From contig MNCI01008127.1 in the NCBI GenBank assembly GCA_015680685.1, positions 65,526-129,525 on the forward strand: a DNA stretch of 64,000 nt. The letters are read 5' to 3'. The position numbers were made by a program, and so were the translations under genes. The notes beneath the pieces were generated by a model. The model saw only the letters and a list, made by a program, of their open reading frames with translations, did not search any database and had not been told where the DNA came from. Below, piece by piece: positions 23,040 through 35,288 of this stretch; positions within the stretch are counted from its first letter, which is position 1, and every line of letters starts with the position of its first letter. This DNA is from Gnetum montanum. Taxonomy: Eukaryota > Streptophyta > Gnetopsida > Gnetales > Gnetaceae.

Positions 23040-23192
23040 ATTTTCATGCTACATTATAACTATGTGCTACACTGCAGTAGACATGGGGCATCTCATGCTA
23101 CGCTGTAGTGGACAGGGGCATCCTGCATTACGCATGGGACATGGAATGCCTCGTCCAATAACAAGTGTTGTAACCGTGTGAGCTATAAATAG
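23040..23192 (+). promoter_or_regulatory. Promoter region of B's antisense gene
   Basis: TATAAATAG at 23184-23192, in the setting GAGCTATAAATAGGGG, is a good plant TATA box. It is preceded at 23060-23150 by GCTACGCTGTAGTGG-type hairpin sequence like that in U3 of the LTR. A start of transcription near 23215-23220 would precede the first ATG at about 23322. Supported by sequence only. Confidence 0.6.
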
Positions 23193-23452
23193 GGGATTAC
23201 CCATGGTAATCTTGTCATTTTCACTATTAGAGCTAACATCTAGAGCATACCATAGTTCGAATAGAGAGGCAACATAGCAGTTGCAGTGTAGCGGTCGATA
23301 CACTCGAGTTTGTTAGTAGGAAGATGGCAAGCAGGATTGAACATAGGCATCAAGGTCTCACTAATGTCGAGGAATGGGAATGCACCCTATAACATCTTCC
23401 CAAGGTGTGCATTGAGAAATGATAGGAGGCATTGTCTACCTAGTAAGTTGCT

Positions 23453-24350
23453 ATGCTACCTTTGCTTACATTGTGTGATTTATTCAATGGAATTGTTACT
23501 ATAGTCACTGGGCCCTAGTCACTACAGTTGTTACCATTACCACACTATGGCCATTATTTTTATGTCCTTGGCTACCACATTAGCCGCTACACTGTGGCTA
23601 CTATTACTTTGGCCGTAGCCATTGTGGTGATCGCTATGCTATGGCTGGTACATGGTGATACCCTAGCCACCATTGTTGGGAGCGGGCGATGCACCATTTC
23701 TAGTGTTTGGGAGGTTCTGTGCAGCATAGTGCACATTCTTGTCAGCATAACATGCATCTTGAGTAGTGTAGCACACTTGGAGAAGGTTTTGATTTACTTT
23801 TGTGAAATTCCACGCTAGGGGAATAGGGCTAGGGTTGTGCAAATGTTGTGCATTTCTTCTCAAGCTGTGTTACTTTTTTCAGTGTGACTGATAGGCTATG
23901 TTGCATTTTTGGTGCCTATTATACTACGTTGTCACATTGCTATGCTACTATGCTTACTATGTTGCTATAGTACCATACCTACTATATTGCTACATCTGTC
24001 ATGGTGCATGCGGTATAGTTGTTATGTCATGTGTGACACAGCTACTACACTACCAAGGGTATATCCACTAAACTATTCTATGCATAACATAGCTACTACG
24101 TTGTGCAGAGTATACCCGTTACACTGTGTCATGCGCTATGTTGCTATGCTACATGTTACACAACTACTACACTATACGAGACAAGTCATGAAAATGGAAC
24201 TAATACTTGGTGAAAATTTGGATTTGTCTCACCATGCTAGGGGTGTACTATTTCATAATTAGAAAATTTTGCATGAAAGGGGGTGCTACACTATATCGTA
24301 ACTATCACTTGAACACTATGAACTAATCACTTTGTGCTACACTATGTAAG
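23453..24350 (+). other. Intron 1 of B's antisense gene, GCTAC-rich
   Basis: This is a simple-sequence-like stretch rich in TGCTACTATG, GCTATGCTAC and TGCTACACTA, resembling the CTAC-rich hairpin sequence of the LTR. It is bounded by a GTAAGT donor and a TATGTAAG acceptor. Long open frames here (23528-23818, 23909-24262) come from the stop-poor repeat, not from a gene. Confidence 0.55.
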
Positions 24351-25101
24351 ATCATGTTAAAACCCATCTTTATTATGATTGAGCTGGTAGGGGTTCTATG
24401 CTACCTAAGTGTCCTTGTGGCCAACGTGCATCCTCCTCATGTGTGAGTAAGGGACCAAGCAATCTAGTTTTATGAAGGTGCATGGAAATTCCTAGAGTTC
24501 CTCCTTTGCCATTTCAGTGTGATAGTATGGTCCAACTTGTCAGCTGAGACAATAGGTTTTCTTGTTGAAATTATTGATAGGGTCAAATCAGGGCATTTTA
24601 AAGTTTATGGCTGATGGATCTATTGAAGGAGAAGGGGCAGGAGCTCAAATAGATGCCCAAAAGGTTTGAGACACCTGTCTTGGATTTGGGCTATGCCCAA
24701 ATTTAAGTGTTACCATGAGTATAACACCTTGTTTGTTGCTTGTCACATGGGCACTCTCTTCTAGAATCCACCTAGGGCCATTTACTCTACCAGAGAGTGA
24801 GTCCTATGAAGATACTCGAGCATGCTATACTATTTTTTTTTACATAATTGCAATGCTAATTATGATCTATATGTTTCCAATTTTGTAATTGACAAGGATG
24901 GTCTTCACGATCAAGAGGGGCCATTGGCATTAGGTAGAACAGCCTTGCAAGAGTTCTCTTCTATTAGGAATGTGCACACCAGTGTTATAGAACAACTTAG
25001 GACCAAATTTAGGACCTATCCAACCAAGTATGCTAAGATCTACCATGCACCCACCATGGAAGAAGTTCTAGTGGAAATCCCACCATTCCCCATGCCATTC
25101 A

Positions 25102-25195
25102 CACATGATTGGTTAACTTGTACATGTCCCTTAATATGCCCTTGATTNGCACATGATTGGTTAACTTGTACATGTCCCTTAATATGCCCTTGATT
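25102..25195. other. 46-bp exact duplicate around a single N (assembly artefact)
   Basis: The 46 bases at 25102-25147 recur exactly at 25150-25195, separated by one N (25148) and one G. In a copy otherwise full of substitutions, an exact duplicate around an N is most simply a wrong join of overlapping contigs. It falls in an intron of B's antisense gene. Confidence 0.8.
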
Positions 25196-27965
25196 GATCA
25201 ATTGATTAATCATATTATTTTTGTTATTTTTATTACTTTTTTTTATTATTATAGTAACAACTAAATCCCAAGAGGTTACGGTAGTTACCTCTAGCAATGA
25301 TGAAACTAACCTCTTCTTTAAATACGGTGAAGTGGACGAGAAAAAACACTAGTTATTCAGTGGGGCCCCAACTACCCTTGTTCAGAATGTCTAGGAGGCT
25401 AGGCTAATGAACCTATTTTTAGTAGTAAATCCAAGAATTTCAGCTACAGAGATGCTTATCCTTGTTGATTCTTTTACAGAAAGGGCTAACCGCTTTCGCA
25501 CACAGGTGCATAATGTATGGGTGGTGTTTGATATCACTGAAAGCCTTTTTGCAGATCTCTTTGGTGTTCCTTTTGATGGCTTACATATAGGGGAGATGAC
25601 CAAAAAAGACATAAACCATCGAGGGGACATAGAAGAGTCACTTGGAATGAGCAAAGATTGAAAGGGGATTTACATGCAAAAGGTCAAGCTAGAGATAGCC
25701 CATAAGGTTTACCCTATCTTTTGAGCTCATCCTTTCCCCAAGTTATTTTCCAAAGGGAAAATCCTTAAAGTAGAGAAAGCTTGGGTTATGAGCGATGTCA
25801 TGGAAGAAGCGACTCACTATAATTGGGCTAAGTATCTCGCTGAGGGATTGCGGGCTGAAATGGTTCATCTTTGTGAGAAGGTTGATGAATGTTTTGTGCA
25901 TTTCACCTTTTTCATAGCTTGCCTACTATGATTTGCTAAATTCTTGGTGGTTCGAGAGAATGACATCTAGGTGTTGTAGGATTGCACCTAGATATCCAAA
26001 CCATGGATCTCCCAAGTATTCCAAATCACTCAATCCCAAGATCCCCCAGAAGCTATTGGGGTGTCTTTTGTGATAACAACAAAGGATTAGGTGGGACAAC
26101 CCTTTTATGCACAAGATAGCACTAGATGAGCACCTCCCACTAACATGGGCAATGCAGTAAGGGGGGCACACCTTATTACTAAAACAGTGAAATCAAAATT
26201 GCGACGTCAGCAATCTTGTCCCGTGGAAGAGCCTCCATGTACTAGTGAAGAAAGAGGTAGAAGGTTGTAAATCAAGGTTCGTAAAGTGTAGCCTACAGTT
26301 GCTAGTGAGTATGGTTTAATTGTCTCATTAGCTAAAGCTACCTTCCCTCATTTCTTTACATTAGACTATCATGCTTAATTTAGATGTGTTTACTAGATGG
26401 AGAAGAAGAAGCTTTGGCCCCTGAGGTAGGGGCCCTTGCTATAGAAGAAGAAGAGGCCTCAGTTGTAGAATAGGAAGCCCCTACCATAGACGAAGAGGCC
26501 CTTGTTGCAGATGAACCTTTCATAGAGTGTGCCCCAAAACCTAAGCGGCACATGATGGTTGAAAATGCTACTACATTGTTAAGTCAACTTGTGGATAAAG
26601 GGATACAATTTGATACCAATGAGTTTGACAGTTTGCTTGACAATGTGTTGATGGACGATTCCCTTACTCTCACCCTTGAGAGTTTGCTGGGTAGGAGATT
26701 TGCACTTTCGTTCATGTCATTTTTTTTAGTTTTTTTTTTCCTCTTCTTCACCATGCTAACATGCTTTGTTGCGTAGTAGACACTACTACTAAGTCTCTCG
26801 ATTTTTCCTCCTCATTTCACCTCCAACCATGGACCAAGATCCGAAACAAGTTTGCCTTTATTAAGGGGGTAGTCAATTACCTAATCGATCACTTAAGGAA
26901 AATTGATCCTAAAATAGGTGTGTTTGCATTATTACATTTTCACTCTATGTTGTTATATGTTTACCATCATCTCATGACTAATGCTTTCTCATGTTGGGTA
27001 TAACAGCTTCTTGAGTGAACTGGGACCCAAGATTGGTGGTCGAAGTTAACACTGTGCTTGAACTCCCCCCAGAGGTAACTGAGGTGCCTTGTAATGTATA
27101 TGAGGAGGTAAGTAAATGAATGCTATACTCGACACGATGCCTGTGGGAGTGTAGGTGCATCAATGAAGACCTCTGGAAGTGAGTCCAGAAGCTGGAAAAG
27201 GAGAAATCTAGACAAACAATTGAACTAGAAGATCTATGTTTAAGGAATAAGTTCTTGATGGCCCATGACACTTGCAATGGTAGTTAGCATACGACTATGA
27301 TTGACTATGCAAGATATTGTTCAACCGTACGGGGTATAAATGAGGCTACCCATGAAATAATTGAGCAACACTTGTAGATGGATCTACTAGCCCAGAAAAA
27401 CTAGGACTTGAAAGATTACAATACTAAGGTGTATGAATGGGTGTAGGCACAGAAAAATCATAATCACATGTACAAGGTGGAACATGTTGCCTATCGTTAG
27501 AAATATTGAGATGAGTTGCATACTCATAAGCTATTTCTTGATGTAATCGATGCTACCAAGGCCTTTGATAAATTTATGAAATAGGTAGTGGTCAGTGAGT
27601 CTCCCAAGAGGGAGATGAACTTTCCTTTTGGGGAGATGACAACTACCACATTTTCTCTAGGACCACCCACTTGGATTGTTGTGGAGAAGGGAAATATTGT
27701 AGTAAGCATTGATTTAGGGGAAGAATTTTGGGCAGACTTGAGCAAGGAGGAGATACTTTGACACTTAGTAGCTGGCATGGATAGAATACCTCCAAAGATG
27801 GATGCAGGACCATCTTGGGTTAGCCAAAATTTATTGTATTGTAGTTTATTTTATGATATGTAATTGTAATTTGGCTCATTATTTTATTCTTGCCTTATGC
27901 AAGACCCAAATGAGGATGTGGGACCTAGTGGAGTAGGGGATAAAGATACTGGTGGAGACTCATAG

Positions 27966-28138
27966 CCCATTGGTAAAAAAATGTTTTTTTTCTCTTTTTT
28001 TAAATGAAATGAAATGCTTGTTGTTATGTATTCTGAGTATGGATTTTTATTTAATGAAAATTAAAACACTTATTTTTATTATTTTCTTGGTTCATGTGTT
28101 TGTTAATGTGCTTAGGCCCCTTGTGGGCTCCTTTTCTT
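27966..28138. other. Downstream of B's antisense gene
   Basis: A T-rich stretch follows the stop at 27965 and probably contains the 3' UTR. No other feature is seen. Confidence 0.35.
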
Positions 28139-28400
28139 AGTTTAAGGCCATTTCAGGTTGTTCCTAGTTTAAGGCCATTTTGGGCAATGTGTAAGGTGGT
28201 TTTTGCAATTGGTGTTGCCAGTTTTAGGCCTTAGCAAGCCGTAGTGATAGTTTAAGGCCATTTCAGGTTGTTCCTAGTTTAAGGCCATTTTGGGCAATGT
28301 GTAAGGTGGTTTTTGCAATTGGTGTTGCCAGTTTTAGGCCTTAGCGAGCTATGACAGTAGTTTAAGGTCATTCTAGGCTGTCTAGTTTTAACTAATGCTA
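28139..28400 (-). repeat. TTAAACTAG array with a 110-bp tandem duplication, element B
   Basis: Plus-strand units such as CTAGTTTAAGGCCATTTTGG lie between the antisense gene 3' end and protease. A 110-bp block at 28139-28248 is repeated at 28249-28358 with only a few differences, so the array was enlarged by a recent local duplication. Confidence 0.85.
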
Positions 28401-28639
28401 GCAATAGGGACAATGCAAACATCAAACTTAATGCAAAATGGGAATGATGTGAACAGAAGTATAAAATTTATTGAAGTAAAGAGAAGGTAATCTTTAGTCA
28501 TGAAATTGTTTCCTAAGCCAATATAGGTTAGGCGAGGCATAGGTTTGGGAAGCCTTACAATGGTTTTCCTCTACATTATCATTTTCTCTTTGGAAGGAAA
28601 ATTTAGCCCACATGGTTTCTCCATTTAAGTCAGCTATTT

Positions 28640-29400
28640 TGGATGGCTTATTTTTCAATCATGGAATTTCAGCCTAAATTGGTGATTTATTTTCAGAGAT
28701 TTCTATCTCTAATCCTTGTTCCATGTATACATTGTTTATACCTTAGGGAGCTACTTCATCACCAAAGATCACCACCTCTTCACCTGTGTAGGGTAAGTGG
28801 ATCTCTTGGTATATGAGCGAGGAGACAGCTCTTAGTTGGGCTAACCGTGATCTCTCGAAGATCAAGTTAAACCTATGCATCTCTTCCATCACAATAAAAA
28901 CTACGCTAGTGGAAAAATAGTCCCCTACTATGAAGTTGATGGTAACAGTTCCCTTGAATACAATAGATGCCGCATTGAATGACTTTAGACATGAAGTTGT
29001 TGTGGGCTTGATTTGATCTACCAAGCCCAAGTTATCCACTATGGGGAATGGTATCACATAGTTGGCTACCCTGTCATCAACGTGTACTCTGAAAATCTTA
29101 TATTGGCCTACCTAAATCATGATAAACATGGGGGAAGTAGTCACTTGACCCTTTTCAAGGTTATCTTTGATGGGTTTTTCATGAAATGTTAATTGGGTTT
29201 GTTGTGGTTCTTTAGCCATAGAGGGAAGCATGACAGCATGGATAGCTTTCTCTTCAGTTGGAATGTTTTCATTAATAGAAATATATGCTAACATGCAAAC
29301 CAAAGCCTCACAATTCACTGTAGAGGTAATTATTAAGTTGTACAAGATTAATGTTGTGCTCTTCTTTTTCAAGGCTTATTTAACCTGTGAAAGAGCATTT
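28640..29400 (-). pseudogene. pol: Protease of element B, decayed
   Basis: From the N-terminus the region shows MAKEPQQTQLTFHEKPI, then VHVDDRVANYVIPFP in the active-site position. FNLIFERSRLAQLRAVSS and YQEIHLPYTGEEVVIFGD form the C-terminal block. The catalytic Asp is followed by Asp-Arg rather than Thr/Ser-Gly. The order matches A. Stops and one frame change separate the active-site and C-terminal halves, so no active protease is predicted. Confidence 0.82.
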
Positions 29401-30385
29401 AGGTAGTCTTTCCCAATGTCTAATTTTTTGTTAACTTTTTCGTCTTCTATGCACCCTACAAGATGAATCTCCTAAGGGGGAGTGGCTTTGGGTTGGATAG
29501 TAAGCTTTTTCGAATCAGAGGATGACATTTGCATGTGCATGTTTCCATTGATGGTTGATGATGAAGAGGTCATGGGAATTGTAGATAAGGGGTTGGACTT
29601 AGGGGGGCCCAACGTAGTGCATTCTCTAGCCAACTTATTTGCTAGATGTTCTTTGTGTTTCTTTAAATGAGAAGGTTGAGATGCAATGCTTGTCACTCAA
29701 CTTTGGGTAGTAGGGGAACTTACCTAATTTTGCACCTTGATAACAAATGGTGCCTACATTGTTGTAGTGGGACGCGATGTAGTTTTAAGAACAAAAGGTG
29801 CAACAGATGTTTGGGGACAGGCCCTAACAAAAAAGGGGGTTTGTGACTAGGTTATTGTTGAAGCTTCAGTATTCTAGGGGAAGGGTACATGAACCACAAA
29901 TGGTTCATCTTGTGATTTTGTATTATCGTCAATGTCAATGGCATTGATAGTGTAACCTGCACTATTAGCATTTAAAGCATCTTTGTAAATGTTGATCAAT
30001 TGGCTTTTAGGTCAAAAAAGATTACTCTCATCCAAGACTAACTTGCCTTAATCGATCATTCATTGGATATCATCTTTCAATGCCATGTAATAATCTCTGT
30101 CATGCCCACAAAATTGATGACAATCACAAAAATACTCTAGCCTGAAGTTCTTGGGTACTAGTGGTTCATTGGGCATAGCCAAGGAGGATCTCGAAGGATG
30201 TCACAGTACCTTTGGTGATGTTTTATGCTCTCCTTTTACATGCGTTTGTGTTGGATAAGCTTCGCTCCTAGTAGTTGTCTCTAAAGCTCCAAAGGCTTAA
30301 TTGGTAATGGGGTATATTTTGAGTGATCCTTGGGCTCAAAATTTGGTCTTGGTAGAGTTTGCACCATGGGTGTTGATGCTAGGGA
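29401..30385 (-). pseudogene. gag: Nucleocapsid and linker of element B
   Basis: At 30060-30135 the minus strand reads YFCDCHQFCGHDRDYYMALKD, close to the plant gypsy zinc knuckle C-x-F-H-x3-GH-x-T-x2-C-x2-LK with the last Cys replaced by Tyr. Between this and protease lies a Ser/Thr/Pro/Lys-rich linker (29472-29696) with LGPPKSNPLSTIPM, matching GPPKPTPSSSIPI in C. The segment is broken by stops. Confidence 0.75.
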
Positions 30386-32190
30386 TTAGCTAGCGCTACT
30401 GGAGCTAGGTGTTGTGTTGGTGGAGACTTTAGGTGTTGTGGTAGTCTTTTTGGTATTGCTAGACTTGGTCTCATTAGCCACAGAAGCCACTGTGGTTCTT
30501 GTGGCCTTCCCTTTCTCCTTGTCTTTCTTTGTATGTGTATTTTTATAGGTTACGTAGGCTGGATCCTTACTAGCCTTCACTGCATCCTGAATGCTTTTAG
30601 TTTGAGAAAATGCTTGGTTAAGGGAATGTGAAGCCAAATAATATAGTTTCGACTTGATAAAATCATTTACTACTCCTTTGAAAATAGCTAGCAAGTGGGA
30701 CTTAGCAATTAGTTCACGTATTTCATTTAAGGTAGCACTCCAACATTGTATGAATGTTTGTACAGATTCTAGTGGTTCTTGTTTAATGCTCATAAGCTAA
30801 TATAAAGTGACTTCCAGTTTCAAGTTATACCTAAAATGAGTAACAAACTAGCTTAGCAATTCATCTAATGTTGAGATAGAAGCACGGGGAAGTGCACGGT
30901 ACCAATCTAAGGCCTTTCCTATCAGAGACATGGTGAAAACATGAATGATGGTGTGGGGCCACGATTGGAGTAACAAGGATTCAGACCTGAAAGTAACCAA
31001 GTTGGAATTCGAACCACCTTTCCCATTGTATTTTGTAAAATAGGGAAGTTGTACCCCAACAGGCAACATAAGCACGGGAACAACTAGACTAATTGGGTCA
31101 TCTTGGTAAAAGTCCATGACTTGAATGGTTTCATAACTGGTGGCTTTGAGCCATTTGATTTCTTTAGTGAGGGTCTGGATGAGCTGGAAGGCTTGCTCTA
31201 GACCCAGGGATGTTATAGGGGGTTGTGAAGCTACTGAAGCAACCATCATTGGTGGTGCTATTGTGTGGCTTCCATTCCCATTAGAGGTGTTATCAGAATA
31301 GCTCCTACTAGTGGTGTTGTTTGAGTAGTCCACAACCAAGTGGGTAGTGTTGCTAAACTGAATGGCATCGATGATGCTACAGGGGTGGTCATCTATCCAA
31401 TGGTTGGGGTGGTCCACAGTCCCATGTTGGGTTGCATTTCATGTGAAACTTAGTATGCTTGGGGCTGTGAGTACTATGGCATGTGAGACATTTGATATGT
31501 GGGAAAATAAGTTGTTGTTGACCACCATGCGGTTGTGGTTGGGCCCACTATTGATGATGCAATGGGTGTAGAGGAGGGGATAGAAATAGAACTTACATGC
31601 AGTTATGACATGGGCAAGGTATGCACATATGGTAGTATGGGCATCACAGATGTTGGGTGCATGGCTTGGATAGACTAGGAATGATGTTTAACAGGAAATG
31701 ATGTTGAAGGGCCTACATGCTGATATGTTGATGACATTTGGTGACTACCCATCACCAAAGAGTGTTTGTGGGTTGTGATAGTGTTGAAGCAATACTAAAA
31801 GAGGTGGGAAATTGTGATTGGTAAGAATGAACAATAGAGGTGGAAGGGATAATTGTAGCATATATCATGCTAGCACCTTCAGAATGGGAGTCTAACTCCT
31901 CTTGGCCATCATGAAATGGTTCATTGTGGTAGGACATTGTGTCTCATTCTCTTGATTTGCTCAATTGTAAAAGCTGGCTTAAAATCCATTGGTACATTTT
32001 TGTGAGTGGAATATTGATATCGGAAGTGGGAATGAATTCTCTTCCATTTCGGTGAATGATTTCAAAGTTACATTTTTCCTCAGATTCATGATGATCCAAT
32101 GGTAGATTTTCTTGGATCTTGGCACATAAGAAATTATATCACTCTGCATCTTAAGGTAGACATTTAGGCGATTAATGCTATAGTCTAAGA
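30386..32190 (-). pseudogene. gag: Gag of element B, decayed
   Basis: The capsid core (31417-30848, 189 codons open) has LEQAFQLIQTLTKEIKWLKA, DFYQDDPISLVVP, WPHTIIHVFTMS and GKALDWYRALPRASISTLDE. The next open piece (30793-30386, 135 codons) continues with EPLESVQTFIQCWSATLNEI, HLLAIFKGVVNDFIKSKLYY and a Lys/Thr/Ser-rich tail. The N-terminal segment at 32170-31940 (NFEIIHRNGREFIPT) matches the start of gag in A and D. Only a few stops and frame breaks separate these pieces. Alignment to D is nearly continuous. Confidence 0.88.
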
Positions 32191-32904
32191 GACTACCACT
32201 ATACCCGCGTTATGCTGGGTGGCCGCTCAGGATCTGTGGTGTGTGGAACAAAGTGAGAGACCTCCACACTCATGGTAGGAACTGAGGTGGTAACAAAATT
32301 CTTTTTTTTTGGTATGAAAAAGGTATAAGAGGAGTGATGAATGTGCAAAATAGTTAAAAATAGTATGTTTTCATGCTAAAAAGTTTTGTAACACAATGAA
32401 TAGTGTATCATAGTAGATAATGTAACACAGTAGACAACAAAACATAGTGGAAGTGCTACACTAACATGGTTGCTATGCTACATAGAATGCAAGTAGCGTA
32501 ACGTAGTGGATAGGCAGCGTAGTATAGTAAACAGTTTGAGAATTGCTACACTAACAAGGTGCCTACGCTACATGAGGCGCAAGTACCATCACTTAGTAGA
32601 TGGTTAGCATCTCACAATGGACAGTGTAGAAACTGCTACACTAATAGGGTCGCTACACTACATGAGATGTAAGTAGCATAACGTAGTGCATGGTCATCGT
32701 ATCATAGCAAATAGTCTAGGACTTTCATCCTACAGGGTTCTAGAGGAACCATTATGGTGACCAATCTACACCACCCAGTGCGTAGATAACCACAAGGGTG
32801 TCACGTCTATGCTAGTAGGTGATAGGGTATAAATAGCATGTAGGATTACCCATGACATAGCGAAGAAACATAGAGGTTCAGTCCCTCCTTCTAGCACCAA
32901 ATAC
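32191..32904 (-). other. Leader of B with primer binding site
   Basis: In B's direction the LTR end is followed by GTATT and then TGGTGCTAGAAGGAGGGA at 32899-32882, the probable primer binding site. D has the near-identical TGGCACTAGAAGGAGGGA. I could not match its complement to a plant tRNA 3' end from memory. The rest of the leader includes GTGGTGTAGATTGGTCACC, also present in D, and CTACACTAACA-type short repeats at 32440-32700. Confidence 0.65.
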
Positions 32905-35283
32905 TATTACGTCTAAAAATGTTGGTGGCTATAGCACTAAGAGGTTATCAGGTGTATAGCCTAACCCCGAATCTGTGTAAGGACCGTGCTAGAGAAAATG
33001 GAAATGGGGTGCCCTGAATGGTCTGTTCAATCAGGTAGGGACTTACATGGTGTACAATAACCATATGCAAATAGTCGTTTTAAAATGTAACATGTTGAGG
33101 TTGAAATGGAAGAAAATGAGAGGTGCACGATAATAGAAATGCATCAAAGTATGTAATTGTGACAATAAGTAGGAACAAGTACATAGAGATGCAACATATA
33201 TGTAATGGAAAAAATGGAATGAGATTTTGGGTTAGAGAATTCACCACCCAAAAATTGGGAGATCTGATCTTTTTTTGGCTAATGAATGTGTACAACTGGT
33301 GTGTAGTGCTGGGCAAGCATAGCTGACAATAGAATGGTATGGTCTGGTCACAGCTCCCAGATAGCTGCCAATGGGGTGCTAACAGGAACCAATGAGCCAA
33401 TGCTTGCTTGGCTAAGGGCCACTACACTCGGTTAAGGAGAGATCTGGGAAGTGCTACTACTTAGATTTGTTGTTTATGAACTTTCTATTCACCAATCTCT
33501 ACTACTAGAAGGCAACTACTAGAAAGTCCACCTTTTTCTTTCTTAGAAGCTAACCCCTTGAATGTTGTTTGCTATGGTATTTATAGGGCCAAGAGTGAGA
33601 GAGAGGTGTGGTTTGGATGCCACATGTCCTAGGTCCCATAGGGTGCAAATGTGGATGTGCTACGCTGACATGTGCTACTATGCTGATGTGCTACACGAAA
33701 GTGCTCTGGCAATTGGAACGAGGCTGGAAGTGAAACCTGCTGATCCATGACCATACTTTTTAGACTACATGTGCCAGAATCTAGGAGACTACCATGTTTT
33801 TACAAAAAAATCTTGTGACAAATGTAAAGTAAAGCTGACACTTCGGGACTACATCTTTCCCTCTCCTACAAGTAGGGTCAAGCGTAGAGACAATTTTGAG
33901 GCTTGATAAGGGATATAACAATCAAAGCAAACTACTAAGCTTGGTTTCCAAGGAGATGCTAGGATAGAAATGACCATTGACAATGAGTCCTAGATCTTCT
34001 GGAGATGTCTCATGGCTCCCTTTCAAGTGTTACGCTAATTACGTTGTTCAGCGTAGTGGCGTAGTGTGAATACCTACTCGCTACACTGTGCTACACTACG
34101 TAGCATAGCGAAGTGTAGTAGCTAGTTTTGAGACAAATCTTGCCTAGAAATTGAAAATATCCCTCTCAAGCCAAGCAAGGAAAGCTATCTCAGCAATCAT
34201 TGATTGCACTTTTCATGCTGAGGAAGCCTGAGACTTCCTGGTTTCATCCTTGGGATACTTTTAACTGCAATGTCTCCACTACATTGTGCTACGCTATAAA
34301 GCATAGCACAGTGTAGCAGCCAATCTAACATGAATTTGAGATTATTCTAAAATTCTTTGTCAAGAGACTTTGATTAGGACCTAAGGGTAGAGCAAGAGGA
34401 GTTGTCTTGGAAGTCAAAGCATGGCCAAGTGTAAATCCTTTTGCTAAAACAACTTGATGGAGGTTCTTCTTGCATTATCACCCTGCTACGCTATGCTATG
34501 TTGTGTAGTGTAGCATAGCATAGGATCCAATTTTTCCTAAATTTTGACTCACTTTGCAAGTGTTCTATCATGGGATCTTTGTCACATTATAAGGTGGCAG
34601 TAGAACAAGAATTTTTCATGGTCGAAGCATGGGCATTTTTGTTCTCCATGCCAAAACAACTTGAGAAAATATTGTCATGTCCTGCTACATTATGTTATGC
34701 TATGTAGTGTAGCACAACATAGCACCTAAAATGGGAAAAATTTTTGTACATTTTCCATGTTTTTTTTTTGCATGTAATGTTGATCACTCTTCGAGGATGA
34801 AGCAGTGTAGACACCTTTGAGGACTAAATATCTGCCAACTACATTTTCTGCATCTAATCAGTCACCACATGGCCTACTATGCTATGTAGTGTAGCATAGC
34901 ATAGTAGGTTCCACAATTAGAAAACTTGACAAAATATTTATTCCATCCTAAACACCTTCAATAGTTCATAGCTTGGTTCTTGGGTGGACCATCGGCTAAT
35001 ACATTTGTCAAGTTGGACAAGGTAGAGAGTGTAGCAAGCTTGACAGCTCGGGAGATAGAAAAATTTCCAAACTACATGATCCACTTTTAGTGCTTCATTC
35101 ATGAAAACTGGCCTCATGAATGGATGTTGCATTGACTATGCTATAGAGGATGGTAGGAAGGCCAAAAAATCTTGGGTGCCATGTTCTCTATGCAGCCCAG
35201 TGTGGCATCTTGCTTATAGAGATCTTTGCCCAAATTTTGGGACTGTGCTAAATTGTGAGAATCCAAAAATTGATGGTGTTTCA
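32905..35283 (-). repeat. 5' LTR of B
   Basis: This 2379-bp partner of 14956-17326 starts TGAAACACCATC on the minus strand and ends in GACGTAATA. The terminal CA has become TA. The TATA box is at 33585-33578 on the minus strand, giving U3 of about 1.7 kb with five hairpin modules and R-U5 of about 0.65 kb. Confidence 0.93.
33578..33585 (-). promoter_or_regulatory. LTR TATA box of B
   Basis: The minus strand reads GGCCCTATAAATACC, conserved in the left LTR at 15642-15635. It matches the plant TATA consensus and lies at the expected distance before the leader. Confidence 0.75.
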
Positions 35284-35288
35284 TCTTA
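35284..35288. repeat. Target site duplication of B, right copy
   Basis: TCTTA directly follows the right LTR and pairs with 14951-14955. Confidence 0.92.

Larger units (their letters stand above)
23215..27965 (+). pseudogene. Antisense spliced gene of element B
   Basis: This plus-strand gene is carried within a minus-strand element. Probable exons: about 23215-23452 (donor GTAAGT); 24351-24796 (acceptor CTATGTAAG, IELVGVLCYL, donor GTGAGT); about 24880-25100; 25255 to about 26290 (acceptor TTATTATAG); about 26393-26690 (acidic, ends SLLG, donor GTAGG); about 26777-26917 (FAFIKGVVNYLIDHLRKID, donor GTGTG); about 27006-27830; last 27904-27965 (acceptor TTATGCAAG, PSGVGDKDTGGDS then stop). The central exon has LVDSFTERANRF, LFADLFGVPFDG, NWAKYLAEGL and VHFTFFIACL. 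The 27006 exon has INEDLWK then a Lys/Glu-rich coiled coil. About ten stops interrupt it. Product unknown. Confidence 0.8.
14956..35283 (-). mobile_element. Element B: complete 20.3-kb Tat/Ogre-like Ty3/gypsy retrotransposon
   Basis: This is the only element fully inside the window. On the minus strand the order is 5' LTR (35283-32905), primer site, gag, zinc-knuckle linker, protease, TTAAACTAG array, antisense gene (plus strand), TTAAACTAG array, RT, RNase H, second RNase H, integrase, TTAAACTAG array, polypurine tract and 3' LTR (17326-14956). It is flanked by TCTTA on both sides and interrupts A's pol. The two LTRs differ at roughly one base in nine by eye over the first 400 bases, so it is an old insertion. 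Its size is in the range reported for Ogre elements. Confidence 0.93.

Noticed and set aside
23528-24262. Open frames of 96 and 117 codons in B after the first antisense exon
   Set aside because: They come from the GCTAC-rich simple sequence, have Cys/Leu/Tyr-rich periodic composition, and sit between a good donor and acceptor, so the region is an intron.
33080-33400. 106-codon minus-strand frame in the right LTR of B
   Set aside because: It lies wholly in the R-U5 part of the LTR, and the left LTR does not keep it open.
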